The notes under the pieces: model-generated
Database searches by the model: none
What the model was told of the DNA's origin: nothing
Seen by the model: only the letters and a program-made list of their open reading frames with translations
Program-made: the position numbers and the translations under genes
Shown: positions 8,730 through 18,831 of the stretch, piece after piece
Position numbering within the stretch: the stretch's first letter is position 1
Layout of the letters: every line of letters starts with the position of its first letter
From: Holosporaceae bacterium
GTDB taxonomy: Bacteria; Pseudomonadota; Alphaproteobacteria; UBA3830
Direction of reading: 5' to 3'
DNA: 46,660 nt
Assembly: GCA_031269995.1 (NCBI GenBank)
Contig: JAISYI010000018.1
Location: 1-46,660, forward strand

Positions 8730-10187
8730 TTATTCTCTGGCTCGCAACGGCCTATTTTGTTGAGGCAACGCCTGCTGTAATATCAATTGTATGGTAAGTT
8801 GTCCCATCAATGAACACATTGTGTACATAGCAACTATCTCCTGTACCAGCGCAGAGATGTATCCCACTGTTGCATCAAGTAAAGTGTTTTCTCCCTGTAG
8901 AATCTCTGTTATCGATTTCGTTCCATACGTACTTTCTTGAAAGTTGGCATTGGAAGCAAGCTGCGCACTCTTTATTGCAGCCTGTGCTGCAATAATCTGT
9001 ACTTTTGCCATCTCGTACTGCTTCCAACTCTTCTCGCAGGATTCTCTAATTTGTCTGTATTTACTCTGCTCTTGGTATTTTGCATTTTGGGCCCGCTGAT
9101 TCTCCATCTCACAGTTAGATTGTGTGCTGCCAGATCCACAGGTGACAAACGGAATGGTCATTGTTAGATCTACTGAGAAATTAACCCCGTGGCTCTTGTC
9201 TCTGCGCTCATCTGCGATGAGGCCGCCGCGATCACTCTTATCAACCCTTTTCGACACAGATGCACGAGTTTCCACTCTCGGATACAAGGCAATTCCTCTG
9301 GCGGCCTCGAATCTATTCTCTGCTGCTCTCGCAGTTAGTTTTGCATTCAAAATCTCCGGATTATCTCTCTCCGCCATTTTTAATAGTTCATCCTTGCTTC
9401 TTGGGAGGTCAAACTCAACTTCCGGCAGCCTTACGTCTTTACTAGCGACACTGCCGGTCCATCTTTCAAACTCAGCTCTGGCAGAGAATAACTCTGTCTC
9501 TGCAGCAATTCTCTTGTAAACGGCCTCCTGATAACTTGCCTCCGCCTGAGCTACTCCGGCAGGAGTCCCTGTTCCTGCCTCCAATTTGTTTTCTTCAGAA
9601 ATAATAGTTTTCTTAAGATTTTCTTCCTTTTTCTTGAGGGCAACAACTCTCTGCTCCCCGCTCCACACGTTCACATAGGCTCGCAGTACGCTAAGGATTA
9701 GTTGCTGCTCTGTCGCTCGCAAGTTGTACAACGCCGCTTTGGCTTCACTTTCCGCTGCCCTAACTCCGTTCATAGTGCTAAAACCATGAAATAAGTTTTG
9801 ATTTATTTCCAATCCAAAACTAGTACCTGTACTCCTAGTATTACTTATCGATTCCAATCCTTGCCTGAAAGAATTATCATCCTGACGACTTCTTGTTCCA
9901 GATACGGTTCCACTGATGTCTGGGCCATACCTTCTTTTCGCTTGTCTTAGCGCTTCCTCTACCCTTCTCTTATCTGCTAGAGCAGCCTTCAAGTCTGGAT
10001 TCTTTCTCCAGGCTCTAGCGATGGCTTCTTCAAACGTGTCTACGTTATCCTCTTTTTCGTTCTCTGGCGCTATTGGAGATGAATTTGACGATGCCGTCTT
10101 CTGTACATTATCCTCCGCTACTGCGTATTCACCTGAGGCCAAAGCATAGACAACCAGAGAGGCCACTAAACATATCTTTTTTATCAT
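8730..10187 (-). CDS. tolC: TolC-family outer-membrane efflux/secretion channel
   Basis: Outer-membrane factor that forms the exit duct for tripartite efflux pumps or type I secretion. 485 residues with a signal peptide (1-25), then two repeats of the OEP domain. Visible are the first-repeat start TFEEAIARAWRKNPDLKAAL, the LNQNLF-type segment EINQNLFHGFST, long coiled-coil helices, and TYGTKSITEILQGENTLLDA near the C terminus. Two Cys in VTCGSGSTQSNCEM (about 350-361) probably form a disulphide-closed extracellular loop. A strong Shine-Dalgarno (AGAGGGG) precedes the ATG. No inner-membrane transporter or adaptor is in the window, so its partners are encoded elsewhere. Confidence 0.95.
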   Translation of the reverse strand: MIKKICLVASLVVYALASGEYAVAEDNVQKTASSNSSPIAPENEKEDNVDTFEEAIARAWRKNPDLKAALADKRRVEEALRQAKRRYGPDISGTVSGTRSRQDDNSFRQGLESISNTRSTGTSFGLEINQNLFHGFSTMNGVRAAESEAKAALYNLRATEQQLILSVLRAYVNVWSGEQRVVALKKKEENLKKTIISEENKLEAGTGTPAGVAQAEASYQEAVYKRIAAETELFSARAEFERWTGSVASKDVRLPEVEFDLPRSKDELLKMAERDNPEILNAKLTARAAENRFEAARGIALYPRVETRASVSKRVDKSDRGGLIADERRDKSHGVNFSVDLTMTIPFVTCGSGSTQSNCEMENQRAQNAKYQEQSKYRQIRESCEKSWKQYEMAKVQIIAAQAAIKSAQLASNANFQESTYGTKSITEILQGENTLLDATVGYISALVQEIVAMYTMCSLMGQLTIQLILQQALPQQNRPLRARE

Positions 10188-10213
10188 ATCCCCTCTTTAC
10201 TAAACGATCGATT

Positions 10214-11590
10214 TTACATCAATACCGAATTAATTCTACTCAAACTTTCTTCTCTGCCAAAAGCAACTAGCATATCAAATATGCTTGGAGTGACTTTCCT
10301 TCCAGTGAGAATGCTTCGCAAAGACTGTGCAATCTTACCGAATGGAATATTTTTGTTGGAAGAGAATTCCCTTAGGCTCTTCTCCAATTTTTCCTCTGTC
10401 CAGCCCTCAAGGGACTCCAGAAACTCAGATACGGCTCGTAAAATATCTCGCCCATTTTCAACTTTTTCTGTAATTAAATCTTCTGTGTATATAGTGGCAA
10501 GATCTCGCAATTCCAGCATTGTCTTGGCCCGCTGCTTGAGTCCAGACATACCCCTTGAGAGGCGAAGCTTCTTTTCTTCGGGCAACTCATCACCTCCCAT
10601 GATACGCAATAAATCGATCAGTAAGCGATCGTTATTCGCTGCGCGCATGTAGTACCCATTTAAATTGGTCAGCTTTGAGAAATCCAAACGAGAAGCAGAC
10701 TTTCCAAGATTTTCAGTAGAAAACCACTCTATGGCCTGCTTCATCGATATAATCTCGTCATCTCCATGGGACCATCCAAGGCGTAACAAACTGTTGCAGA
10801 TTGCCTCCGGCAGATATCCCATATTTCGGTAGGCGTCAATACCTAGCGCGCCATGCCGTTTTGACAGTTTCGCTCCGTCTGGACCGTGGATTAGGGGAAT
10901 ATGTCCGTACCAAGGAATATCCCAACCAAAAGCGTTAAATATTTGCATATGCCGGAATGTGTTCGTCAGATGGTCATCGCCGCGAATCACATGGGTAATC
11001 CCCATTTCGTGATCATCGACCACAACAGACAACATAAACGTAGGAGAGCCATCACTGCGCACAAGAATCATATCGTCGAGCTGATCGTTTAAGACTGTCA
11101 CTTCTCCTTGGACGATATCATGTAGCGTCGTCGATCCATCGAGAGGAGTCTTTAGACGGATGACTGGCTCTACTTCAATCGGCGCATCCTTCGGGTCACG
11201 ATCTCTCCATTTTCTATTGTACCTCGGTGCTCGCCCCGCGGACTTAGCCTCACTTCGCATTGCTTCAAGTTCTTCCTCTGAGCAATAACAGCGGTAAGCT
11301 TTGCCTGCCTTCACTAGGCTCTCGGCTAGCTCAACATGGTGTTGTAGCTGCGACGACTGAAAAACGGGTTCCTCATCCCAGTCGATTCCTAGCCATTTTA
11401 AACCATTGAAGATGGCGGCAACAGCCTCTTCGGTTGATCTCTCCTGATCCGTATCCTCTATACGCAACAGGAATTTCCCTCCACAATGCCGCGCAAGCAG
11501 CCAGTTAAAAAGAGCAGTCCTCGCCCCGCCTATGTGTAAAAAGCCGGTTGGAGAAGGGGCGAAGCGCGTAACGACAGATCCTTTACTCAC
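10214..11590 (-). CDS. gltX: Glutamyl-tRNA synthetase
   Basis: Class I aminoacyl-tRNA synthetase charging tRNA-Glu. The HIGH signature is in RFAPSPTGFLHIGGART (residues 8-24), the KMSKS-like motif is AKLSKRHGA (about 250), and a C-terminal anticodon-binding helical domain follows; the length of 458 is normal. GTG start. It is the first gene of a minus-strand run gltX-tolC-popZ-M16 array with gaps of 26 and 7 bases or overlaps, so expression of the envelope genes may follow that of a synthetase. Many alphaproteobacteria carry two GltX paralogues, one acting on tRNA-Gln; I cannot tell which this is. Confidence 0.96.
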   Translation of the reverse strand: MSKGSVVTRFAPSPTGFLHIGGARTALFNWLLARHCGGKFLLRIEDTDQERSTEEAVAAIFNGLKWLGIDWDEEPVFQSSQLQHHVELAESLVKAGKAYRCYCSEEELEAMRSEAKSAGRAPRYNRKWRDRDPKDAPIEVEPVIRLKTPLDGSTTLHDIVQGEVTVLNDQLDDMILVRSDGSPTFMLSVVVDDHEMGITHVIRGDDHLTNTFRHMQIFNAFGWDIPWYGHIPLIHGPDGAKLSKRHGALGIDAYRNMGYLPEAICNSLLRLGWSHGDDEIISMKQAIEWFSTENLGKSASRLDFSKLTNLNGYYMRAANNDRLLIDLLRIMGGDELPEEKKLRLSRGMSGLKQRAKTMLELRDLATIYTEDLITEKVENGRDILRAVSEFLESLEGWTEEKLEKSLREFSSNKNIPFGKIAQSLRSILTGRKVTPSIFDMLVAFGREESLSRINSVLM

Positions 11591-11646
11591 TTTTACTCTT
11601 CATAAAACAATCATGCCTATTCTACATATGAGGCATCAGAGAGTAA

Positions 11647-13662
11647 ATGTTGAGGGGTAAATTTCGTGATTTTATGGGCGATTTTTGGGAAAGCGAAAAA
11701 CATCGTCTATTTAATTTTGTACCTGTAGGAATTGGTGTAGGAATCAGCCTCTATTTTACATTGGATAGCGAACCAAACTTCCAAGCGAATCTGCTAATTC
11801 TGTTCACGCTGTTCTACTTTTCTATTACAAAGAAAAAAGGTGTTTTCTACGTTCTATTAGCAGTTAGTCTGGGTTTTTTTATAGCGCAGCTGCGCACAAT
11901 GATAGTGGATACTACCATGCTACCAAGTAAAAACGATGGTCCTGTATCGTTTGTTGCTAGAGTGGAATCCTGCGAGAAGACCGAAAATGGTCTAACTTTC
12001 ATTGTGGATAATCTTTGCAGCAGAAAATATCCTCATCTTAACAATCTAAATAAGCTACACCTCACCTGGCGTGGGAAGAAGGCGATTGCCTCTACGGAGG
12101 ATTACACTCCTGGATCCCTCGTTCTATTTCGCGTGATTTTATCGCCTATTTTTGCTCAGGCCTTTCCTGGGGCCTACGATTTCCGTAAGCAGCAGTATTT
12201 TCGAGGAGTAAGCGCCCGCGGTTTTGTCACAATCCCCCCCAGAATATTCGAAAAACCTCGATCAGCTACTGTGCGTCTCTTAATACAGCAACTACGCCAT
12301 AGCATTGATAGAAAAATTGAAGGATATCTTCCTCGAAACACTGCGGCCGTAGCAAAAGCGCTTATCACAGGGAATAAGTCCTGTATTTCACAGGTCGTTC
12401 GCCAGAATTTTGCCAATGCTGGGACAGCTCATTTGCTAGCGATCTCAGGTCTCCATATGGGAATAATCGGATTTTTTATTTTCTGGCTTTTCAGGATTTT
12501 TCTTTGCTTTTTTCCGTTCATCTACTACTTTTACGATACAAAAAAAATCGCCGCAATCGCGTCATGGCTCACGGTTGTGTTCTATCTGAATCTCTCGGGA
12601 AATTCTGTGCCATCAATCCGAGCATTTATAATGCACACACTCATTATGTGTGCCATTCTGGTGGAAAGACGAGCTTTGACCATGCGATCTGTAGCCATCG
12701 CTGCCACAATCATTATGCTGTTTTCTCCAGAAGTAATTTTGTTTCCTAGCTTCCAAATGTCGTTTGGAGCCGTGATAGCCATTGTTGCATTTTTTGAGCA
12801 TTCTTGGAACTTTAGCGGCTTTGGTAAAACGCTGTTTAATGTGTTGGCGACAACGGTGGTTGCTTCAATTCCTACTGCGCTATTCTCAATGCAAACATTT
12901 AATCAGTTGACTCTCAACAGCATTCCGGCAAATCTTGCCTCTATTCCACTGATGTCATTTTTCGTCATGCCTGCGGCTGTAGTTGCATTATCTTTAATGC
13001 CTTTCTGCTGGGAGCGATATGCTATAAAAATCATGGGATGTGGTGTCGAGTGGTTGACCAAAATCTCTGAGATTTCCGCAAAGCTACCGGGCTCTCACTT
13101 TGTAATGCCTACTCCTACTCTGACGAACATGGCAATTTTTATATTCTCGGGATTGATTCTAACACTGATTCACCACAGGATTAGATTTGTCGGGCTCGCA
13201 GGATTGATTGCCGGAGTGATTTATTATTACCTCGCTCCTTTGCCGGATTTTTTCATTTCTCCCAACGCAAAGGTGATAGGCGTGAGAATGAAAGATTGCA
13301 CTTGTTTCAACCATCTTGGATATTTCCGGTCGGCTGCTTTAGCCTGGGCGAGGTCTGTTGGATCCGAAAAACGCGAAAGATTCGATTCAGAATGTTGCCG
13401 AAAGAGCATTACAAAAAACATAGATGGAAGCTATGAGGTGAGATTTGGAGAAAAACAGGTAATAATTTCAAAAAATAACGGTCCTTCAGTCGGCACAGAC
13501 ACCACACTTCCACTGGAATCTCCACGCTGCATTTTTCTAGACCCAAGCAACGATTTCACCAAAGTAATCTATTTGGATCCCTATAGGTCTTTGTCAAATG
13601 AATACATCCGCAGGCCATGGAACTGCTCGCTTGAACATGATGCCGACAGTAAAAGCCCATAA
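11647..13662 (+). CDS. comEC: ComEC/Rec2-family competence membrane protein
   Basis: Inner-membrane channel for single-stranded DNA uptake. 671 residues. It has an N-terminal membrane pair (about 25-85) and a periplasmic DUF4131/OB region including the FPGAYDFRKQQYFRGVSARG segment (about 175-195). The Competence core follows, with NAGTAHLLAISGLHMGIIGF (about 255-275) and about nine further membrane helices. After the last helix the C-terminal part is short (about 130 residues) and shows no beta-lactamase-type HxHxDH motif, so the nuclease-like domain of full ComEC is absent or degenerate, as in many alphaproteobacteria. The start is uncertain: an in-frame ATG also occurs at 11674. Confidence 0.92.
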   Translation: MLRGKFRDFMGDFWESEKHRLFNFVPVGIGVGISLYFTLDSEPNFQANLLILFTLFYFSITKKKGVFYVLLAVSLGFFIAQLRTMIVDTTMLPSKNDGPVSFVARVESCEKTENGLTFIVDNLCSRKYPHLNNLNKLHLTWRGKKAIASTEDYTPGSLVLFRVILSPIFAQAFPGAYDFRKQQYFRGVSARGFVTIPPRIFEKPRSATVRLLIQQLRHSIDRKIEGYLPRNTAAVAKALITGNKSCISQVVRQNFANAGTAHLLAISGLHMGIIGFFIFWLFRIFLCFFPFIYYFYDTKKIAAIASWLTVVFYLNLSGNSVPSIRAFIMHTLIMCAILVERRALTMRSVAIAATIIMLFSPEVILFPSFQMSFGAVIAIVAFFEHSWNFSGFGKTLFNVLATTVVASIPTALFSMQTFNQLTLNSIPANLASIPLMSFFVMPAAVVALSLMPFCWERYAIKIMGCGVEWLTKISEISAKLPGSHFVMPTPTLTNMAIFIFSGLILTLIHHRIRFVGLAGLIAGVIYYYLAPLPDFFISPNAKVIGVRMKDCTCFNHLGYFRSAALAWARSVGSEKRERFDSECCRKSITKNIDGSYEVRFGEKQVIISKNNGPSVGTDTTLPLESPRCIFLDPSNDFTKVIYLDPYRSLSNEYIRRPWNCSLEHDADSKSP

Positions 13663-13671
13663 ATTTCGCTA

Positions 13672-15246
13672 TTAATTGTCCTCATTTGCCTTTCTCAAAG
13701 CTGAAATTACATCATCTTCTGTTAAAATCTCGTTCAGCAGTATTCCATTCGGAGCGTGCGGACCGTAGACTATTGTAAACGGAATACCGACGCGATTATG
13801 GCTATGGATGAAATCCATTAGTGCGTCATCCCTCCTCGTCATATCCGCATTGATGAACTTTACGTTAGCTTTTCTCAGGGCATCTTTCACTCTGATACTA
13901 TTCAATATCCGATGCTGATTGTATTTACACGTCAAACACCAATCGGCAGTAATATTTAGCAGGATTACCTGCTTTTTTGTAAATTTCGAGTCCACCTGGG
14001 CTAAAATTTCTCGCTCGTACAGATCTTTTTCTTTAACAACAAAGCCTACGTAGTGAGTTTCGAGGCAGCACAGGGCTAGGATTAAACCTGCTTGCGCATA
14101 TCGTTGCTTCCAAAAAAGTATGGCCGACAGTACGAAAGATAGGCCATATAAAACTATCATTCCAATGCTCAAATAATTTGATAGCAGGTAGAATACCCAC
14201 AGGAACGTTGCCGATACTCCGATGTCAACTGTTCTCTTGACTTTTTTGCCAATACGCTGAAATTGAGTAAAGAAATTCGGCGAAACAAAAAGCAACAAAA
14301 AGTAGGGAACAGAAAATCCTGTAGCAATGGCGAAGAAAATCAAAGGCAGATCAATCATGGTGCCCTGGATAGCGAAGGTCGCTGCTGTTCCTAGGAAAGG
14401 GGCGGTGCAGGGAATCGCGATGACTGTCGCAACGATACTAGAGAGAAAACTTCCCCAAAATTCTTGTTTTTTCGTCTTTATTGAGGGAAACCATTGAATC
14501 AATCCACAAGAGTACATAGTTAATAGGAACAAGATCAGCGCTGTACACTCCAAAAAATATGGATTTTGAAAATGCATTCCCCATCCAATTTTCTCACCTA
14601 CAGCTTTTAGAGTTACTAGGCACGTGGCAACTACGGCAAAGCAAGTGTAATTTCCTCCAATGGCTCCAATAGTCGCCATTCGGGATTTTAGCGATCGCAA
14701 CTTCATGACGATCACAGGCAGAACGCATGGCATAACATTTAGTAAGATTCCTCCGATAATACCTAACAACAGCACCCAGAGGCGAGAAGATTCTACGTAA
14801 TTTTCTAAACCCTCGTTCACCGTGCGTCCAAGCGGGATCACTATTCTTTTACAAACAATTGTGCAAATATCCTTGCAAAGTGGGCAATCCACCAAAAGGG
14901 AAAGGGTATTACTGGATGAATTTCGATAAATCTCCTTCGCAGAAATATGGTGAATTGTCCGGTAAGTATTCCCATCCAGCTGTTTGTAGCTATGTATAGG
15001 CAGTTTTCGTCCCCGTTTCTTTTGGGTAGTGGATTGTTCCTGTTGTTGTTGTTCTTCTTCTTGTATAAAAACATCAGGAGCTTTTGGCAGCTTCCATCCT
15101 TCAGAAATCGAAAGTATTAACTCACAGTTAAACGTTTTGTCGTCCATTTTGGTGACGTGTCCGCGAATATTCAAGTTGTCAAAAGGACTCGCGGCAACAT
15201 CAAACAAAAACAACAAACTAAGAAGGATGATGGGCCACTTTTGCAC
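13672..15246 (-). CDS. dsbD: DsbD/ScsB-type thiol:disulphide interchange protein
   Basis: Transfers electrons from cytoplasmic thioredoxin across the membrane to periplasmic thiol proteins. Signal peptide 1-19; periplasmic N-terminal domain with a Cys cluster CPLCKDIC (121-128); membrane core with the paired redox cysteines in NVMPCVLPV (Cys174) and IPCTAPFLG (Cys280); C-terminal thioredoxin-like domain with ADWCLTCK (Cys437/Cys440). GTG start, 524 residues. The N-terminal domain resembles ScsB/DsbD-alpha types and contains a Gln-rich insert (about residues 62-72). Its stop lies 9 bases from that of convergent comEC. It fits an envelope with disulphide-containing exports such as the Cys-rich TadG-like protein here. 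Confidence 0.9.
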   Translation of the reverse strand: MQKWPIILLSLLFLFDVAASPFDNLNIRGHVTKMDDKTFNCELILSISEGWKLPKAPDVFIQEEEQQQQEQSTTQKKRGRKLPIHSYKQLDGNTYRTIHHISAKEIYRNSSSNTLSLLVDCPLCKDICTIVCKRIVIPLGRTVNEGLENYVESSRLWVLLLGIIGGILLNVMPCVLPVIVMKLRSLKSRMATIGAIGGNYTCFAVVATCLVTLKAVGEKIGWGMHFQNPYFLECTALILFLLTMYSCGLIQWFPSIKTKKQEFWGSFLSSIVATVIAIPCTAPFLGTAATFAIQGTMIDLPLIFFAIATGFSVPYFLLLFVSPNFFTQFQRIGKKVKRTVDIGVSATFLWVFYLLSNYLSIGMIVLYGLSFVLSAILFWKQRYAQAGLILALCCLETHYVGFVVKEKDLYEREILAQVDSKFTKKQVILLNITADWCLTCKYNQHRILNSIRVKDALRKANVKFINADMTRRDDALMDFIHSHNRVGIPFTIVYGPHAPNGILLNEILTEDDVISALRKANEDN

Positions 15247-15318
15247 AATATTTTATATTCTTAGTCAAAAATTAACCTACTCCGCATACTCTTTTGGAGT
15301 ATAGAGACAAGGATCTGC

Positions 15319-15885
15319 ATGAGCAACAGCGATATTCGAAATTTAACTGGGAAGATTTTGCTGTCAACTCAGGCTGTATCAAATGAATATCTAAATAAAT
15401 CAATGATTTATATGTGTTCCCATAATAGAAATGGGGCGGCTGGGATAGTAATCAACAAGTTAATTCCAGAAATGACAGTCTCGAGCGTCCTTAGAGAGTT
15501 GGACCTAGAGATAGACGGTGTAAAAAACTTCGATATACTCTTCGGTGGGCCGGAGGAGATCGCAAAGTGTTTTATCTTACATTCGGATGACTATATGTCC
15601 CCTGAAAGCACTCTGATTAGCGATCATGTGGCTCTGACAGTAAACGGAGACATTCTAAAGGTTATCACCGCTACCGGAGGCCCACAGAAAAAACTACTGT
15701 GCATGGGATGTTGCCTATGGGATATGGATCAATTGGAAAATGAGGTAGCTGCTAGCTATTGGGTTCCTATAGACTCGGATGAGGCTCTTCTCTTCGGTAA
15801 TCCCAAAATAGATAAGTGGAGCAAAGCCCTATTAAAAATCGGATCTTTCACAAGAATTTTTTCAGATTTGCAAGGTAATGCCTGA
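15319..15885 (+). CDS. yqgE: YqgE/AlgH family protein (DUF179)
   Basis: 188 residues, full length for the family. Conserved segments are LTGKILLSTQAV at the start, MIYMCSHNRNGAAGIVINK (about 30-48), FGGPEE (about 75), and the GCCLWDMDQLENEVAASYW region near residue 130, which matches the family GYAGW-x-QLE segment. The biochemical role is not established. It is a single gene, convergent with rbfA across a 43-base spacer. Confidence 0.93.
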   Translation: MSNSDIRNLTGKILLSTQAVSNEYLNKSMIYMCSHNRNGAAGIVINKLIPEMTVSSVLRELDLEIDGVKNFDILFGGPEEIAKCFILHSDDYMSPESTLISDHVALTVNGDILKVITATGGPQKKLLCMGCCLWDMDQLENEVAASYWVPIDSDEALLFGNPKIDKWSKALLKIGSFTRIFSDLQGNA

Positions 15886-15928
15886 TATATTGGGTGGTAA
15901 ATACTTTGCCTCGCTTGCTAAAATAGCG

Positions 15929-16297
15929 CTAAGTCCCCGCAGGTGTTACCGACCGCAATAACTCATCAATCTTGCAAGCGCTATCAAAGGTGTGATCAAC
16001 AAAAAACGTGAGATCCGGTACAAATTTCAAGCGGATTTGTTCGGCAATATTTCTCCGCAAATGCGGCGTGTGTTTTTGCAGAAAATTAAGACAATCCTCT
16101 TCGGATAGTTCTCCGGATAATTCTGCCACATATACCTTCGCATGGCGCAGACACAAGCTGACCGTTACATAAGTTATGGATATAAAAACCGAATTCACCT
16201 GCTGGTCGATGAATGAATCCTTTATCAAGCATCCAGACAGGACTCTTTTTATTTCCGCCGCAACTCTCTGCGATCTGGCGAAATTTTTCTTCTGCAT
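15929..16297 (-). CDS. rbfA: Ribosome-binding factor A
   Basis: Small KH-fold protein that binds the 30S subunit and assists 16S rRNA 5'-end maturation. 122 residues. The RSQRVAAEIKRVLS opening, VSLCLRHAKVYVAEL, and LRRNIAEQIRLKFVPDLTFFVD are characteristic. It starts 7 bases after infB, the standard order, as the last gene of rimP-nusA-infB-rbfA. truB and rpsO, which usually follow, are not here. Confidence 0.95.
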   Translation of the reverse strand: MQKKNFARSQRVAAEIKRVLSGCLIKDSFIDQQVNSVFISITYVTVSLCLRHAKVYVAELSGELSEEDCLNFLQKHTPHLRRNIAEQIRLKFVPDLTFFVDHTFDSACKIDELLRSVTPAGT

Positions 16298-16304
16298 AGA
16301 TCAA

Positions 16305-18812
16305 CTACAGCTGCCGAGCAACTTCCTCCAATTCGAAACACTCTATCGCATCACCGGGATGGATATCGTTGTAATTCTCTAGGCAAATACCACACTCAAA
16401 CCCTAACTTAACTTCCTTCACGTCATCCTTATTCCGCCGTAGGGATCTCATTTCTCCCGTATAGACTATCACACCATCACGGACTAGACGCGACTTTGCG
16501 CTGCGTTTCATGTGTCCCTCAACTACCATACACCCAGCGACTCGTCCAAACTTGGAAATATCGAATATCTTGCGCACATCTGCCACTCCGAGCACATTTT
16601 CCTTAATATCTGGGGCAAGCATTCCTGACATCACCGCCCGCATATCGTCGATTAGGTCGTAGATTATTGAGTAGTATCTCACCTGGATATGATCCCTGGA
16701 AATCTGATCTCTTGCCTGCATATTGGACCGCACGTTAAATCCAAGAATAATCGCACGAGAAGCCTTCGCCAAAGACGCATCGTTTTCTGTAATCTCTCCT
16801 ATGCCTGAGTGAATAATTTTTACGGAAACTTCATTTGTTGACAGCTTTAGCAGGCTTGCACATATAGCTTCGGAAGATCCCTGCATATCCGCTTTTACGA
16901 TTACCGAAAGAAATTGTAGTTTCTCTTCTACTTTTCGTTGGGTAAATATTTGCTCAGCCGACGATGTTACAACCCAAGCATGCTCTCTCTTTTTCCGATC
17001 CCTATAGCTCGCAATTTCCCTTGCTTTCGTTTCCATTCCTACTACAACGAAATCGTCCCCTGGTATGGTCGGACCGTTGAATCCAATGATTTCTCCCGGC
17101 GCTCCTGGCCTAATCTCCCGCAAATTCTTACCAAGATGATCTCGAATGGCACGAACCTTTCCGTAAACTGCTCCGGAAACGAATATATCGCCAACGCGGA
17201 GTGTTCCTTTGTTTATCAGAACAGTGGCTACGGGACCGAGTCCTTTCTCCACTTTCGATTCGATGACTATTCCCTCAGCGTCCCTGTTTGGATTGGCTTT
17301 CAGATCAAGCATTTCTGCCTGCAGCAGAATTGCCTCCTCTAATTTCTGAAGATTTGTTCCTGTCTTTGCAGAAATTTCCACATCTATAACATCACCACCA
17401 TAGGATTCCACCACCACTTCATGGCTGAGGAGGTCCTTTCTTACATTGTCCGGATTGGCATCTGGTTTATCGATTTTGTTAATGGCTACAACGATGGGCG
17501 ACGACGCTGCTCTGGCGTGATTTATTGCCTCGATAGTCTGATCCTTTACGCTATCATCGGCGGCAACGACCAATACCACAATATCCGTAACATTCGCACC
17601 CCGGGATCGCATTTCTGTGAATGCCGCATGTCCAGGAGTGTCTATAAAGGTGATTTGCTTACCATCGCTCACTGTCACCTGATAGGCCCCAATTCCCTGA
17701 GTAATACCACCGGTTTCCATCTGGGCAACCACGGTCTTTCGTAGTGCATCTAGCAGCGAGGTCTTGCCATGATCCACGTGCCCCATAACAGTAACAACTG
17801 GTGGTCTTGGGAGTTGATCCCCTATTGCGTCTTCCCGAAGTAATCCTACTTCGATATCGCTCACCCTTCTTGCATTATGACCAAATTCCATCACAATCAG
17901 TTCAGCAGTATCTGCATCAATGATCTGGTTTGCTGTTGCCATTACTCCCATTTTCATGAGGGTTTTCACTACATCTCCGGTGCGGATAGCCATTCTGCTG
18001 GATAGATCTTGGACACTTATAACTTCGGGTAAAACTACGTCTTTGATAACCCTATTCTCTTCCTGGCCATGGATTTGAGTATTGCTCTTCTGCCGAGCTC
18101 TTCTAAGAGCTGCTAGTGAGCGGGACCTTCCATCCTCTTCACCAGACAACGCGCTATGTAAGGAAATTTTTCTTGCTCCGGGTTCATAATGCCTCCGTAG
18201 CTCTCTTATTCCCTTTTTAACAACAAGAACCTTCTTAGGAGAAGAGGGTGATATACCCTGAAAATCTTCTTCATCTGAATCTTTACCCTTATTTTGGCGA
18301 AGTGATCGATGGGATGATGGGTGATCTCCCGTTGTTCTGGCTCCTGCAGCTTTCTTTGCCGATTTTATCTCTGCTGCCCCCTTAGATAAGGCTACTCCAT
18401 CTGTAACTTCATCTGTCTGCTTCGCATCATTTCTAGCCTGCTCTGTCTCGGATTCTTCATTCTGATCTTGCTCATGGCTAAGTTCTTGTTGCTCTCTTTC
18501 TTTTATCTGACGAAGTCCTTCCCGATCCTTACTTTCCTTAATAGCATCTTTGACCGCTTTTATGCGCGTCTCCATTTCAACATTTGTCAGTCCGCTGCTT
18601 CTCGTGCTCCCAATTCCTGGAGATAACACACTCGGACGTGAACCGTCAGAAGATAGGCTTCGAAGTGAGCGTCTGCTCCGCACCTCCACAACCGATACAA
18701 CTTTAGTCTTTCCATGGGAAAAACTTTGTCTTACCTTCCCATTCGAAGAATTAGACTTTTTTACATTAACCGGGGAAAATAAACTCAAGGTTCCCCTTTT
18801 CTGTTCCACCAT
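16305..18812 (-). CDS. infB: Translation initiation factor IF-2
   Basis: GTPase that brings initiator tRNA to the 30S subunit. 835 residues. A low-complexity charged N-terminal region (1-260) precedes the IF2 N-domain (about 265-315). The G domain then has G1 [10 protein letters not shown]3 [13 protein letters not shown]4 NKIDKPDA and G5 SAKT (about 340-485), followed by beta-barrel domains and the C2 domain ending [21 protein letters not shown]. It begins 19 bases after nusA. ylxR, common between nusA and infB, is missing. Confidence 0.98.
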   Translation of the reverse strand: MVEQKRGTLSLFSPVNVKKSNSSNGKVRQSFSHGKTKVVSVVEVRSRRSLRSLSSDGSRPSVLSPGIGSTRSSGLTNVEMETRIKAVKDAIKESKDREGLRQIKEREQQELSHEQDQNEESETEQARNDAKQTDEVTDGVALSKGAAEIKSAKKAAGARTTGDHPSSHRSLRQNKGKDSDEEDFQGISPSSPKKVLVVKKGIRELRRHYEPGARKISLHSALSGEEDGRSRSLAALRRARQKSNTQIHGQEENRVIKDVVLPEVISVQDLSSRMAIRTGDVVKTLMKMGVMATANQIIDADTAELIVMEFGHNARRVSDIEVGLLREDAIGDQLPRPPVVTVMGHVDHGKTSLLDALRKTVVAQMETGGITQGIGAYQVTVSDGKQITFIDTPGHAAFTEMRSRGANVTDIVVLVVAADDSVKDQTIEAINHARAASSPIVVAINKIDKPDANPDNVRKDLLSHEVVVESYGGDVIDVEISAKTGTNLQKLEEAILLQAEMLDLKANPNRDAEGIVIESKVEKGLGPVATVLINKGTLRVGDIFVSGAVYGKVRAIRDHLGKNLREIRPGAPGEIIGFNGPTIPGDDFVVVGMETKAREIASYRDRKKREHAWVVTSSAEQIFTQRKVEEKLQFLSVIVKADMQGSSEAICASLLKLSTNEVSVKIIHSGIGEITENDASLAKASRAIILGFNVRSNMQARDQISRDHIQVRYYSIIYDLIDDMRAVMSGMLAPDIKENVLGVADVRKIFDISKFGRVAGCMVVEGHMKRSAKSRLVRDGVIVYTGEMRSLRRNKDDVKEVKLGFECGICLENYNDIHPGDAIECFELEEVARQL

Positions 18813-18831
18813 GGATAATCCTCTTCTGCCC

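Noticed and set aside
8244-8780. 178-codon plus-strand frame over popZ
   Set aside because: Antisense shadow; the opposite strand has PopZ signature segments and coupled neighbours.
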